DNA from: Lojkania enalia
Lineage: Eukaryota > Ascomycota > Dothideomycetes > Pleosporales
Length of the DNA stretch: 64,000 nucleotides
Assembly: GCA_010094045.1 (NCBI GenBank)
Contig: ML986684.1
Location: forward strand, 62,001 to 126,000
Direction: 5' to 3'
This document shows, piece by piece, positions 21,774 through 32,655 of the stretch (positions are counted from its first letter, which is position 1; each line of letters begins with the position of its first letter). Under the pieces are notes generated by a model. The model saw only the letters and a list, made by a program, of their open reading frames with translations, searched no databases and was not told the DNA's origin. The position numbers and the translations under genes are program-made.

Positions 21774-22757
21774 ATGGCATCCGCTAGTCGTCTCCTGCGG
21801 TCGACGATCGCAAGGCCTGGCGCCTTACGAGTCTACCAAACTAAACTCCTACCATCTTCTTCTCGTGCATTCTCGGCTACTAGGCCCATCTTCTCGTCCC
21901 AGCCAACAATCATGTTGGAAGACAAACCTAATGGCTTTGGCTTCGTCCGGCACAACCCACTACCCGCGAAACCCCGACAAACTAGCGTCACCGAAATTCG
22001 AGGCCCATATTATTCAGTCATGGGACTCGGATATCTAAAAGATGTCCTCGATACCATGGGGCCGCACGTAGACGGCCTCAAGTTCGCTGGCGGCTCATTC
22101 TCGCTCTTCCCCGAGGATCAGCTCCGCAAACTAATCGACATTGCCCACTCCTACGGTGTTTACGTCAGTACAGGAGGCTGGATCGAACACGTGCTTACAC
22201 AATCCGATGCCGTTGAAGCAGTCGACAAGTACCTTGCCAAATGCAAGGATGTCGGCTTCGACGTGATTGAGATTAGCACGGGTTTCCTGTCGCTGCCGCC
22301 AGATGACTGGCTTCGGCTTGCGCAGCAAGTCATGGATGCTGGCCTCAAACCGAAGCCTGAACTTGGGATTCAATTCGGTGCTGGCGGAGACACCGAGGCG
22401 GAGGACCTCGAGAGCATGGGTACTTCTGATCCGAGTAAAGTTATCAATATCGCAAAGCGCTTCGTTGATATGGGTGTGGAACGCATGATGATTGAGTCTG
22501 AAGGTATCACTGAGAACGTTAAGAGCTGGCGTACCGATGTCATTCAAGCCATCTTGCGAGATATCCCCATGGAGAAGGTCATGTTCGAAGCGGCGGATCC
22601 GAAGGTGTTCAACTGGTATATCCGTGAATTCGGAGTAGATGTTAATCTTTTCGTTGATCACAGTCAGATTGTGCAGTTGAGTTGTCTCCGGCGGGGCATT
22701 TGGGGTATGGCGGATACGTTCGGGAAGATTACAACTTACAGACCTGAGCGTAAGTAA
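21774..22757 (+). CDS. Phosphosulfolactate synthase (ComA)-like protein
   Basis: Single-exon gene of 327 residues. The first 45 residues are Arg/Ser-rich with no acids (SRLLRSTIARPGALRVYQTK, SSRAFSATRPIFSS), a typical mitochondrial presequence. The rest is a TIM barrel of the ComA family (PF02679): KPRQTSVTEIRGPYYSVMG, DGLKFAGGSFSLFP, GVYVSTGGWIEHVLTQ, GFDVIEISTGFLSLP, KPKPELGIQFGAGGD, RMMIESEGITENV and VNLFVDHSQIVQLSCLR. In methanogens this enzyme adds sulfite to phosphoenolpyruvate to start coenzyme M synthesis; plants have a relative, HSA32, linked to heat memory. Fungi make no coenzyme M, so the native reaction is open; PEP or sulfite chemistry in mitochondria is a possibility. An in-frame minus-strand reading is its shadow. 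The gene looks functional. Confidence 0.9.
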   Translation: MASASRLLRSTIARPGALRVYQTKLLPSSSRAFSATRPIFSSQPTIMLEDKPNGFGFVRHNPLPAKPRQTSVTEIRGPYYSVMGLGYLKDVLDTMGPHVDGLKFAGGSFSLFPEDQLRKLIDIAHSYGVYVSTGGWIEHVLTQSDAVEAVDKYLAKCKDVGFDVIEISTGFLSLPPDDWLRLAQQVMDAGLKPKPELGIQFGAGGDTEAEDLESMGTSDPSKVINIAKRFVDMGVERMMIESEGITENVKSWRTDVIQAILRDIPMEKVMFEAADPKVFNWYIREFGVDVNLFVDHSQIVQLSCLRRGIWGMADTFGKITTYRPERK

Positions 22758-24299
22758 GTGTTGAGGGGGTTGGTGTTGTTCAAAGCATTTCAGCAATGGA
22801 TTGAAGCATGATTGCTCGCGGGGTTCTAACCTATAGCCCTCGGATGGATGATTTACGTTACATAACTACCGCTTTGCTTGGGGCTCCCGTCATGAAATCG
22901 GCGGCTTAGGAACATTGTTACACAGAAACCTTCACTGGAATTGCAATCGGTACTCGCAGCAGTGTTTTCATATTCAATAATATTTGGCGATGTAGTGTTG
23001 AGTTACGCACTAGCATGTTCATGGTGGAGACTGGACCAAAGCCAGAGTTCCAGAATTTAGCAGACATTTTTATCCATCGAACGTACTGCACTTCTTATCA
23101 ATTTAAGCCCCATGTTCATCGCAGCAGAAGCTAGGACAATGAGGACAACATGCCAATGAATATTTTGTCCGAACCGTTCCATCGCTCCTAGATTCCCCCG
23201 CCGTGGAAGATGCAGAACTCTAAACGCTTGTTTCGAGTCTATCATCATAATCGACTATAGGAGACTAGAGCCTTCTAGAAATCCGGATCGCGGGGGCTCT
23301 GGGCTACAGCGGAGGACGTGACATGTACTCGTTCCTCATAGAATCGCAGTGCCAGCGTCTTGGATAGCCCGACACATATCATTCACTGCTGGAACGCTAA
23401 CATATTAAACGCAGACAATTTGCAGGCCCCGGGCTCCTAGTCCATTTCCTGAAAAATCAGTACGAAATATTCTATCTCGGTTTTGAGCAGCACAACGGAG
23501 AAGATCATCAGCAGACAGAAGTTGTGTCGAAAGCTCGCAAAGTAACGCTCTCTAACTTTCCCAGCTCATTTTAAGAGGATCGCATTTAGCTTCCATACCT
23601 CGCATAAGTCTGGGCGGGACGAATATTGAGTGACAGAAGTACATCGCACGACATGCAAATGGGAAAAAGTCATTAACATCTTAGAAGATAAGGAGTTTGG
23701 AATATATCGTTCAGTATCCGAGATGGATCTGCTGAATGAGTCGTATTTTGAGGATGGGTATGCCCATGAGCTTTGAGTTGAAAAAGGAAAGTGAGCAAGT
23801 CTAACAATTAGTTACCTGGCTGACACATTTAGATACTTGTTCCCGTTCCGAGTTTTTGCTTTGATAATTTTCAGTATGTTCGCAAATTGCAGACGAGGAA
23901 TGTAGGCACAAAACTGGAGAAGATGATGCTTTTGGAGAGTCTGCATTGAATAATATATTATTGCTAGATCAAAGCGGAAGCGACAGGTTGGAAGAAAATG
24001 AAGTTTTCCACTAACGCAACAATAATGATCCGTATGAGGACGGAAGAGATTTGGAAAATGAAATGCCATCGGGTGGGTTGGATGGATGGTTAGAAACAAG
24101 AATGTATCAAAGGAAGACGATAGGAGATTAAAGCATAGAGGATGGTCTATGATATCTTATTTAAATATGCCACGGGATCTTGAGGAGGTATTGCTAGAGG
24201 CTAACAACACATGTAGATGGCAATGTAAGAGACCTATTGATGAGCAACGTGCTTGTAAGACGGTTAATCCAACCTTGGATAAAGTTATAGTTATCTACT
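22758..24299. other. Intergenic, no gene recognised
   Basis: About 1.5 kb with scattered short frames on both strands (for example minus 23057-23248 and 23812-24099) and no family resemblance. AT content rises toward the amidase relic. Confidence 0.4.
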
Positions 24300-25440
24300 A
24301 ATTTCTGAATACCAGTCACTAGCTACAGCTACAAAATCGATAATTAGGCTCTCCAAAGGGCCAATAGCGACATCGATATCGAACTCTTCGAGGATGACAT
24401 CCATTCTGTGGTGTAGTTGAGTCATAAAACTCTTGTTAGCTTCCTCAGGTGCAATTCTATTAAGCCTGTAATCTATGTTATTCTCGAGGATGCACTAGGG
24501 TGGGTTCTTGGGTAGATCTTCGGCGATCTACCTATTGAGTTCAACAAGCACTTTGAGGGTCCGGGCAAGCGGCCCCTCTGCGCTTTGAAGATAAGCCTCG
24601 ATCCTAGGCTTGTATAGAGTATGGATAGTGGTGTGATGCCTGGGGGCGTCTTTGTTCTCCTCTTGCACCCAAGCTGCCATGATTACCGGAAGATTCAGGG
24701 CGAATATTTTCACAAGACTCTCTACTTTGGCATACGTGGCATCAATTTGATTTACCTGTATTCCGTAGAGGTAGCAAACAGCACCTTCTTGAGGATATAC
24801 TAAGAGAGACAATGTAAGTTGCAAAAAACTATCTGTCTGGTGGTACCTTCATCTGGTGTTACAACACAAAACAAAAACTTATAAACTTCTAGGTTTGATG
24901 TTGCAATTTCAAGTCTATCGAATGACCCAACTACTCATGACCCATATTCACCTTCTGGGACTATAGCCTTGACTTGTTGCCCTGGTTGTTTAGATGGTTC
25001 AAAACGTCTTCAGCGCATTCCGCCACGAGCCTAGCCGAGTCAGGGGATGTAGGACGAAGTATGGCTCTCTTGTTGGGCGGACTCGGCGTCTTGATTCGGA
25101 TTGATGCCGACGAGGGAGCGATGGCTTGCTAACACCGATGCTCGGAGGTGCCATATTGTCCTACTAGACATGGGCCTACAATCTTAAGTCATACTACTAA
25201 CGAGAATTACGAGCTTTGATGAGAATAATAATGCCATGAAGTGGAGTTCCCGCTTTCCCTTCTCGGCGCTCATCATCTAATAGCCTAGCAAACACCTTTA
25301 GGCTATCATGTGGCGGCGCGGCAAAGACTTCCTTAAGCCAGAGGTTATGTATATTGTGTTTTTTGAAGTACACATCGACTGTGTCGCTAGAAGTGATCTT
25401 ACCGGCAGATAAAAAATTCTTATATTTCAAAAGCTGTCAT
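24300..25440 (-). pseudogene. Amidase-signature-family gene, truncated relic
   Basis: The minus strand holds two separated parts of an amidase (PF01425). The N-terminal part (25430-25197) reads AGKITSSDTVDVYFKKHN, then APPHDSLKVFARLLDDERRE and GTPLHGIIILIKA, which is the segment before the catalytic lysine in family members. The C-terminal part (24824-24300) reads KPRIEAYLQSAEGPLARTL, DVILEEFDIDVAIGPLESL and IIDFVAVASDW. About 370 bp lie between them, too little for the missing core with its Gly/Ser-rich signature, which I cannot find. Stops at LNR-IAEDL and NPP-CILEN are TAG at probable Gln codons. The gene has lost its catalytic centre and is dead. Confidence 0.65.
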
Positions 25441-26068
25441 CGTGAGTCGGTTAGAGACAATCATCTCTCCTATTCCGCGTTCAAACAAATGCATCGTAAA
25501 CGAATTCCAAATGAGATATCATTGCCCAGATATGAAGTTCTCACACACTAAAGAAAGAAATATAGAAAAGTTCTGAAGCATATGGATTGATGAGAAGACA
25601 GAGAGCAAACACATTAGCGGCAAGATGGCACTGTTAGAATCAATCAGTGTTAGGGTACAATTTAACCGTGTGTATCTAGAGACATCCTCTGTAAATGTAC
25701 CGCAAAATCTCGAAGAAGGGTTTCGGAAGACTGACTAGCCAAGAGGAGTAGGGTAGTAAGAGTCTTGCTAATAAACAATATGCTGATGAAACAGCTGATT
25801 TGGGCTTAGAAATATTTGTGGGAATGTAGAGCTATTTGTAACAATTGAGATACGCATTTTTCAGTCTCGAATAACTATTCCGAGTCTTGCTTTTGGAGAC
25901 AACAAGGATTCCCCGCACCCCACACTTGGGCGCATAAAGTCAGGAACAGCCCCACATTCTCCGCTTGATATCCACGCCTACAAGACGAAAACGAAAGCAA
26001 TTCATAGCCACATGCCAATCAAAACCTAAATCAAAACGGCACCAACCGAGAACCAAGCTCGCCGAAAG
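25441..26068. other. Intergenic, promoter of third P450
   Basis: No gene. The last 150 bp before the ATG are the likely promoter and leader; no clear regulatory motif was noticed. Confidence 0.4.
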
Positions 26069-27937
26069 ATGTCACAGTCACCCATGAATCAATTCATAAT
26101 ATTCCTAACATTGAACCCTATCTTCCTCATCTCTCTCCTCCTGGCTATCTTCCTCATTCTATACGCTCTATGCACAAGGGATCCACGACGCGCACACCTC
26201 CCACCTAAAGTTCCTGGCTGGCCATTAATCCACCAAACCTTCCTCCAACAAACTGACAACACGCCACCCCTCTTGCAGAAATGGGGGAAAGAGTATGGCG
26301 AGGTGTTTAGGACACGGGCAGGGAGTACGGATTTTGTATGGCTGAATAGCAAGGAGGCGGTTAAGGAGCTATTCGATCGGAGGAGCGCGGTGTATAGTAG
26401 TAGGCAGCCGATGCCCATGGCGTTTGGGTGTGCGACGTGTGTACTTCCCATCCTTATTGAAGATATCGTATGAGGGTTTGTTGTACAAAACTAATGGAAG
26501 TAGGGGTGGAAAACGCATCACATTTGCGCCGTATGGAAAGCAGTGGCGAGCATCGAGGCAGATATTTCATAAAGTAAGAACATCTTCGTAGTATGTGTCG
26601 TAGGATTTGGCGTTCAGGATTAGCGATCTGTGCTCATGGAAATAGGTCCTCACGCCCAAGATGGCTGCAGATTATTCCGTAATTCAGCTTTTCGAGTCCA
26701 AGCAGCTGAGCGTCGATCTCCTGGATAGCCCGCAAGACTTCTACATGCACAATCGGCGCTACGCAGCAAGCGTAATCATGCAAGTCACCTACGGATGGCG
26801 GATCCCAAAATGTATTTACTTACCCTATCATGCTTCGATGTGTATCTACATACACTCAATGGGAGGCAGCATCGTGTAATTCCAGGAAACTAACGAATGA
26901 CAGGGGACTGCCCCGAAATCCACCGTATCTTTGAAGTCTTAGGTCGCTTCGTCCAATGCCGCAAGCCCGGTCAATGGCTGGTTGACGTTTACCCCTCTCT
27001 TGCAAAGAATCCTATATTTAACCTAATCTCTGCGTGGCAATCTGTGGGGAAAAAATTTCACGACCTCGATGACGCAACCTGGATGACATTCTGGAACCAG
27101 ATGAAGCAAAAGATCGTCTTGGGTACAGCACCGCACTGCTTCGGAAAAATCCTGCAGCAGAGTTATGAAAAACAGGGATTGAGCGAGAGTCAGGCTGCTT
27201 GGATATGCGGCGGATTGATCGAGGCGGGGAGCGAGACCACGAGTGCCACTCTAAACAACTGCATATACATGATGCTCTCGAATCCAGCATGTATTCTTGC
27301 CGCCCAGTCAGAACTCGACGCCGTCGTTGGGCTCAACCGCACACCGACCTTCGAGGATGAAAAGAATTTGCCGCTCATTAGAGGTATCATCAAGGAAACG
27401 ATGCGTATGCGTCCGATCAACAAGTTTGGGAACAATCACTTCAACGTCGAGGATGATTGGTACAAAGGATTTTTCATCCCAAAGGGCAGTATTGTGATGG
27501 CGAATTGGTGGGGCATTCATTACGATGAAAAGTACTACTATGAGCCGGACAGGTTCCTGCCGGAGCGCTGGAGGGACTACGAATATAGTGCTGCGCAGGC
27601 AGCAGCCCTGGGAGATGGAACGAAGAGGGATCATTTGAGTTACGGCGGTGGGAGACGGATTTGTGCGGGCATGCACGTTGCGGAGAAGAGCTTGTTTATC
27701 AATGTTGCAAGGCTGCTCTGGGGATTCGATGTTGGGCATGCGAGGGACGAGATGGGGAGGGAAGTCAAGTTAGATTTTTCGACCAAGAGTCTGCAAAAGG
27801 GAAGTTCTTCCGTCACGAGGCCGTTCAGGTGTAGCATCAAGCCTAGGAGTACGGAGAGGGAGGCGATTCTGAGGGAGGAGTGGGCGAGGGCGAAAGAGGA
27901 GGGCATCAGCTTTGAGCACATTACTTGGTCTGTATAG
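26069..27937 (+). CDS. Cytochrome P450 (OrdA-like), four exons
   Basis: Complete P450 of 545 residues; exons 26069-26436, 26504-26573, 26646-26811, 26904-27937. The long N-terminal hydrophobic stretch (FLISLLLAIFLILYALC) anchors it in the ER, followed by HLPPKVPGWPLI. Splicing joins FGCAT to GGKRITFAPYGKQWRASRQ (helix C) and RIPK to WDCPEIHRIF. The I-helix is GLIEAGSETTSATL with the acidic residue kept, the ExxR helix KETMRMRP, then GFFIPKGSIVMANWW, PDRFLPERW and the heme loop YGGGRRICAGMH. It differs clearly from the P450s at 1.4 and 3.9 kb and stands alone between two relics, so membership in the same pathway is doubtful. Upstream and downstream genes are dead, but this frame is clean. Substrate unknown. 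Confidence 0.92.
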
Positions 27938-28286
27938 GGTATCTATATGCAAGATATTTTGTAGTTGAATTGTTACTTAGTAGGATGAAATCATCGGTAG
28001 AACACAAAAGCCTATGTTCGTCGCGAGGAAGCAATGCTCTTCAGACGAGGGATGCAACTCGGGGTGAATTGAATACCTTGTGACGCGGCTTGGCGCGACG
28101 TCATGGAGTGCCGCGCCTTGCTTGCGTTGTCCTAGTCAGCCTCCACCTCTCACTCCACCTCAGCAGCACGATAGTGTGCGTGCGCAGACACACCTATTCC
28201 TTTCGGTGAACTATATTTAGCGCTATATTGTTTATTTCTGCATATTTTTTTCTATTCTCCATATTCGTCTATTCGCTCACTCCTTC
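27938..28286. other. Short intergenic region
   Basis: 3' flank of the P450 and 5' flank of the glycosylase relic; nothing else seen. Confidence 0.4.
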
Positions 28287-29407
28287 ATGTCGAGCGTGAA
28301 TGCATCGAAGCAATCCCGGTCCATCCTCCGCCATCGCGCCTCGTCAGCGGCTACACACGCGCTGAACCCTCCGCTCGAAAACGGCCGCAAACAGAAATCA
28401 CCAAACTCGTCTCGATGGGGCGTCAAGTTGACACAAAAGCGGGCGCAACGCCCACAAGGGCGACGGAAGCCTCTGCGGCAGAAGCAGATGGCGCTGAAGG
28501 CTGCAGTGGCTGAGGGCGATGCGTTGGTAGTCGTGGCCCAGCAGCTCTCGCTAGGAATACTAGCCCTGGCTGATGTCTTCACTTCGCTGTCGGAGCTCCT
28601 AGTACTGCCGAACAAAGCCGCTCTTCGATCGTCTCGTGCAAGAGCTCGAAAGCGACACATCTGACCCCAAAAGCTCGAAAATCACCAAACCCCGGCCGTC
28701 TCCCTCTTCTTCACCCTCGATCCCTTCGCCCAAGACTGCATGTCTCCCGACCTCGCGTTCGAGCTCCAGCCCTTCCACTACCATAACCAAGGACGGATCC
28801 GCAACGATCTCTATGCGCTGGTCCTTCAGGCTATATTGTGGAGCCAAACCATAGGGAAGACAGCCCGTCCGATTCTTCGCCGCCTCTTAATGGCCTTCCC
28901 CTGCCCCTGCCCCTGAAACACTATCCCATGCGTCCTTTAACGACGTGCACGCTATAATCAGTTTTCTCGGGCTGGGCGCTATTCACTCGAGGCTACCGGA
29001 GTTGGCAGTAGTGTAGATGCCAGCACCGCCTTCGCCGGAGCGGAGGTATGACAAGCAGAACTATCCGCGTCTCAACCCCAATGCAAATGTCAAGGGGAAA
29101 GAATTGCTTGAACCGGACGACGAGCGAGAGCACTGGGAGATTGGCCATCTCCCGGATATCCATCCGTATGCTCTCGATAGCTGCCGAATATTCTATCGCG
29201 ATACCTTAAGAAGCGTCAGTGAGGATGTGGAAGGAGTTGAGCTTGAATGGAAGAGAGTAGTCCTCTAGATAAAGACCTCGACCATACCTAAAATGGAGGA
29301 GGAAAGATAGCTGGGAGTATGATCCATTAACTGGGCATCGAAAGTGCGAATACTCAGATAGATCTAGAAGATACTTCAAAATAGATATTCTGAAATACTA
29401 TGCTTAG
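28287..29407 (+). pseudogene. MBD4-like HhH-GPD DNA glycosylase, broken
   Basis: Pieces in three frames follow a fungal methyl-CpG-binding-domain-4-like glycosylase. A basic Ser-rich N-terminus (28287-28664) leads to RIRNDLYALVLQAILWSQTI and GKTARPILRRLLMAFP, then NDVHAIISFLGLGAIHSRL. Next comes RYDKQNYPRLNPNANVKGKE, AHWEIxHLP-type HWEIGHLPDIHPYALDSCRI, and finally YLKWRRKDSWEYDPLTGHRK in another frame. At least one TAG (29013-29015) and two or three frameshifts break it. The helix-hairpin-helix, usually LPGVGPYA, reads LPDIHPYA, losing both glycines; the catalytic Asp of the DS motif is still there. Family enzymes remove T or U mispaired with G, the product of 5-methylcytosine deamination. 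Assignment is by motif order; the N-terminal limit is uncertain. Confidence 0.6.
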
Positions 29408-29887
29408 GTAGCCATCTTTAGTGCAAGTAAACTAGATTCCTTTCACCGGTCGGTCCCGCAACTTCCCATCATTGTCCACCCTTATTCACCGATAATGTCT
29501 GTCCTTGCAGGCTAACAAAAGTGATATCTTTAAGATCCATCACTACTAAAGCAAATCACTAGTCAGGCATTAACCTATAAATTTACTTTTGACAAGGGCT
29601 GTAGGCAACGTTGCTACTGGCACCCGAGCACGTGTTTATCACGGTCAAGCTTATACTGCGTCACCAACTACTTTTAGGATTCTTATACGCGACGTGCTCT
29701 TAATCTTTCCGCCTAGAACACTTTTACTCTCAATTTCCAACTGCATTGGGGCCCATTGAAAGTGCTCCATATATTAGATTATCATAATTGGCCTTTCCTG
29801 CCTACTACCGGGCTAGTACAACATCAACTCTGATCATTTACCACCCTCATACCCGGAGCTTCTATTTACCTCCCGAGGTCGTCAGCA
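29408..29887. other. Intergenic, nothing recognised
   Basis: No gene or repeat supported. Confidence 0.4.
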
Positions 29888-31165
29888 ATGCCTGCACACG
29901 AACAAAAGGCTACTAATGACGCCCCTGCTTCCAGCAAATTCTCAAAGATTACAAAAAAGACTCCGAAAGATGCGTATATTCCCTACATTACATGCCAACT
30001 GACCGATTCATAGGCCAACTCACCGTCAAGCTCAATCAGCCCACAAGTGCCATAACCATCGCCACCAAGCCAGCAAAAATCTAGAACTGTTACAAGAAGC
30101 GCAACAGCGTTCGCAAGAAGGTCAGCGACAAACTCGGAAAGCACAACGGTGCCCGTACTATCTATACGGACATGATTGTGCGCGTGACAGTCCAACGACG
30201 CCGCGATGCTGGGCTCACCTCCGTCAAGAGCTTCGAGGCACCGCTTAATTAGACATATTGTCTGGTTGTCTTGTCGCATCCTATCGCCGAGCTTAAGACC
30301 GAACATGGCAAGGCTACGGTCTCACCGCCTTTCGATCCGCCTACTCACGACTCGTGCCGTTAGTTTAGTGATGGGGATATTTCCTATGAAACACCTAAGG
30401 GGCAGTCCGGATTCGCACAAATATGGGTTAGAGGGTATTGTACCAGATCACGTGTATGGCCTTCATACCAAGCAAGTCAGTCCTGAGGGTCTGCTCTTGC
30501 CGTCCGACATTCCTCAAGATGCTCGCCTGAAAGCTCAGATTCATGCTCAGGCCGGTTGCTGCTCGGGATGCCGCCTAGAGCGACTAGGAAGAGGATGTCT
30601 AGATTTATATAGAGGATGATGATTTGCAATTTGCATAGATCTTTGAGGCTAGGAAACGGCGCATTCCCAAGTCTGTAAGTGCCGTGAGCCGTCTTCGGAG
30701 CTTGGACATTCCATATTTGGCTATAGCTCCTCCGCCGCTATAGCATCTCCTTCGCTTATTGGATGTGGCATGGAGGATACTGCTGGGCCGGAAGATGTTG
30801 AGGGTATTAGGGACGGTGCTGTCTCCTTGGAGACATCCCTAGTCCCTTCAATCTCCCTTTCATAGGTCAAAGATAGTATGCAGGATAATGGTCGACTAGA
30901 AGATATAGAAGGTGCTAGCAAGAATGGTAGGTCTAGAGAAGTTGCTGCTTCTCCTGTCGTCGCTTCTCCGTCACCTGAGGATGGCATTCAGGACATGTGT
31001 TCATTGGAGGATGAAGAGCGGGATACGAACCATGCTAGTTTCGGGATTCAGGCTCCCACCCGTTCTCCTCCACTAATATTTTCTGAAGCAGAATATGGGC
31101 CATCCGATAGCGATAAGGCTAAAATAGTTCTTGAATTCTGCAAAGGGATCTAGATAATGGTATTA
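29888..31165 (+). pseudogene. Disrupted hypothetical gene with Ser/Glu-rich tail
   Basis: From an ATG at 29888 a Lys/Ala-rich start (ATNDAPASSKFSKITKKTPK) is followed by stop-interrupted but protein-like segments. These are RKKVSDKLGKHNGARTIYTD, IVRVTVQRRRDAGLTSVKSF, IPMKHLRGSPDSHKYGLEG-type text and an acidic tail (30878-31153: EVAASPVVASPSPEDGIQDM, EYGPSDSDKAKIVLEFCKGI). Codon frames shift repeatedly. I do not recognise the family; composition is that of a fungal chromatin- or transposon-associated disordered protein. It may be two unrelated relics. Confidence 0.25.
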
Positions 31166-31250
31166 GACGCAGCTATGACGGCAATTACTTGGTCTGAGAA
31201 GTAAAGATCAAGCCAGAGAAGCTTGAGAAGGCTAGATGAGCCGCTCCTCT

Positions 31251-32064
31251 CTATTCTACCCAAGGAGCCTTGTCGTGACCTTCTATATAGTCGCGCCCGA
31301 TGGGCCGCCACAGTAGCCACCCGCTGAGGTCCTCACTAGCCAACTCCTTCCATCTTTCACTCGGATTCTCATTCTCTACATCTGCGGGGATTATCTCGAT
31401 GGCCCCCAACCCGCACCTCTCGTATGCCCCTTTAGCACTCGGAAGAGAACTCACAACCGTCTCAATCCCGAGCTCATCAGCCTTATCTATTCCCCATCTT
31501 ATCAGCATTCTACCCACACCTCGCTTCCTATACTGAGTATGGACAACTATGGAGAGGAGATCTATTTGCGTAAGTGCGTCTCCCCTGCAGAAAGGAAAAA
31601 TTCCAAACACTAAAAGAAATGGTCTTACCCATATGCCTTCCCGTCACCCTTGCCGCTAGGAACGCCCACAACCCATTGATAAACCGCTCTGCGAACTCCC
31701 GTTCCACACTCCCCTCGGGGTACCACGTTGCTTGCACCGGACTAGCTTCCCCTCCGCCCTCATTCACCTCCCATATCGCGGTCCCGACAATTTCGTAGCA
31801 TCCGGCTACTTCTTCTTCGCCGTCTTTGCTTAATTCGGTATCTGTATCTTCGACCTTTAGATAGAATCGCTTACTAGGATCGTGTTTCCTCCAAGCCTCA
31901 GTAATCCGTGCCTTCTGCGTCGCAATAGCGAGGTCTGGAGTCGAAAGGTGCGGTCGGAAGTGCTTTAGCTGTGGGTTGTAGGGTTCTTGCCACCCTGCGT
32001 AGTCCATGGGTACTATTTTGGAAAAGTCCTTTTCGTCAGTGACGAGGGAGATTTGGAGTGGCAT
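31251..32064 (-). CDS. GNAT family N-acetyltransferase
   Basis: Two exons, 32064-31629 and 31561-31251, give 248 residues across a 67 bp intron (GTAAG donor, aatag acceptor). The chosen splice yields RHMDLLSIVVHTQYRKRGVG. GNAT fold features: an N-terminal region that reads MPLQISLVTDEKDFSKIVPM, beta strands with YEIVGTAIWEV, then motif A TQYRKRGVGRMLIRWGI (acetyl-CoA pyrophosphate-binding R-x-x-G-x-G) and motif B LPSAKGAYERCGLGAIEII. The C-terminal LSGWLLWRPIG is typical of fungal GNATs that act on small molecules or peptide amines. Alternative acceptors at TGCAG would change the frame; a 'gag' acceptor would keep it and add five residues. No damage seen. It lies between two broken genes. Confidence 0.82.
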
Positions 32065-32655
32065 AGTGTTTGCTTTGTTTTGTTTCGCTACGGCTTGGAT
32101 AGGATTTTCTTGTCGGATTTTTTGTGCGGGTATACTGTGATTTGTTTCAAGGATTTCTCGTAGTTTTTGTGCGGAATATATTGGGGCGTTTTTGGTGTTC
32201 TCTATTAGATGTTCTTGTGTACTTCTTGAGGGGTATTTTATGGGCTTGTTGCTGGGTGTCTTGTGGGTAATTTTATTTGGTTATTTTGTGGGATGTGGTT
32301 TAATTTTGTTCCTTTTGAAAGTGCAGTGTATGGATTGGGATATATGAGGAAAGGATGAATTGTTTCCTTTATCTAGCGTTGGGTGTCTAGATGATACATG
32401 ATGGTACAGGGTAGGATGGTGGTAGATTTCCTATCACGGAACAAATGCGTCTACCCCGCATTTCTGTGGATCCTCCAAAGCTCGATAATGTTTTTATGGC
32501 GGGTACTGCGGCTAGAACATTTTTCTGATGGCTTTGAGCCAATCAATGGGTTTTGAAGGAAGCATATCACAATGTATGGATGGTTTAGTCCCTATTCCAT
32601 TTCGTAGTGTACGATCCAGCTGCGACGCCTCCATCAATTTGACATCAGGCCCACT
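32065..32655. other. Intergenic, GT-rich stretch
   Basis: The promoter side of the acetyltransferase has a strongly T/G-biased plus strand (about 32080-32340). No gene. Confidence 0.45.

Noticed and set aside
22131..22796. Minus-strand frame of 221 codons
   Set aside because: Antisense of the ComA-like gene; composition follows that gene's codon pattern.
28277..28660. Minus-strand frame of 127 codons as a Cys/Arg-rich protein
   Set aside because: Antisense of the basic N-terminal region of the glycosylase relic and no family resemblance.
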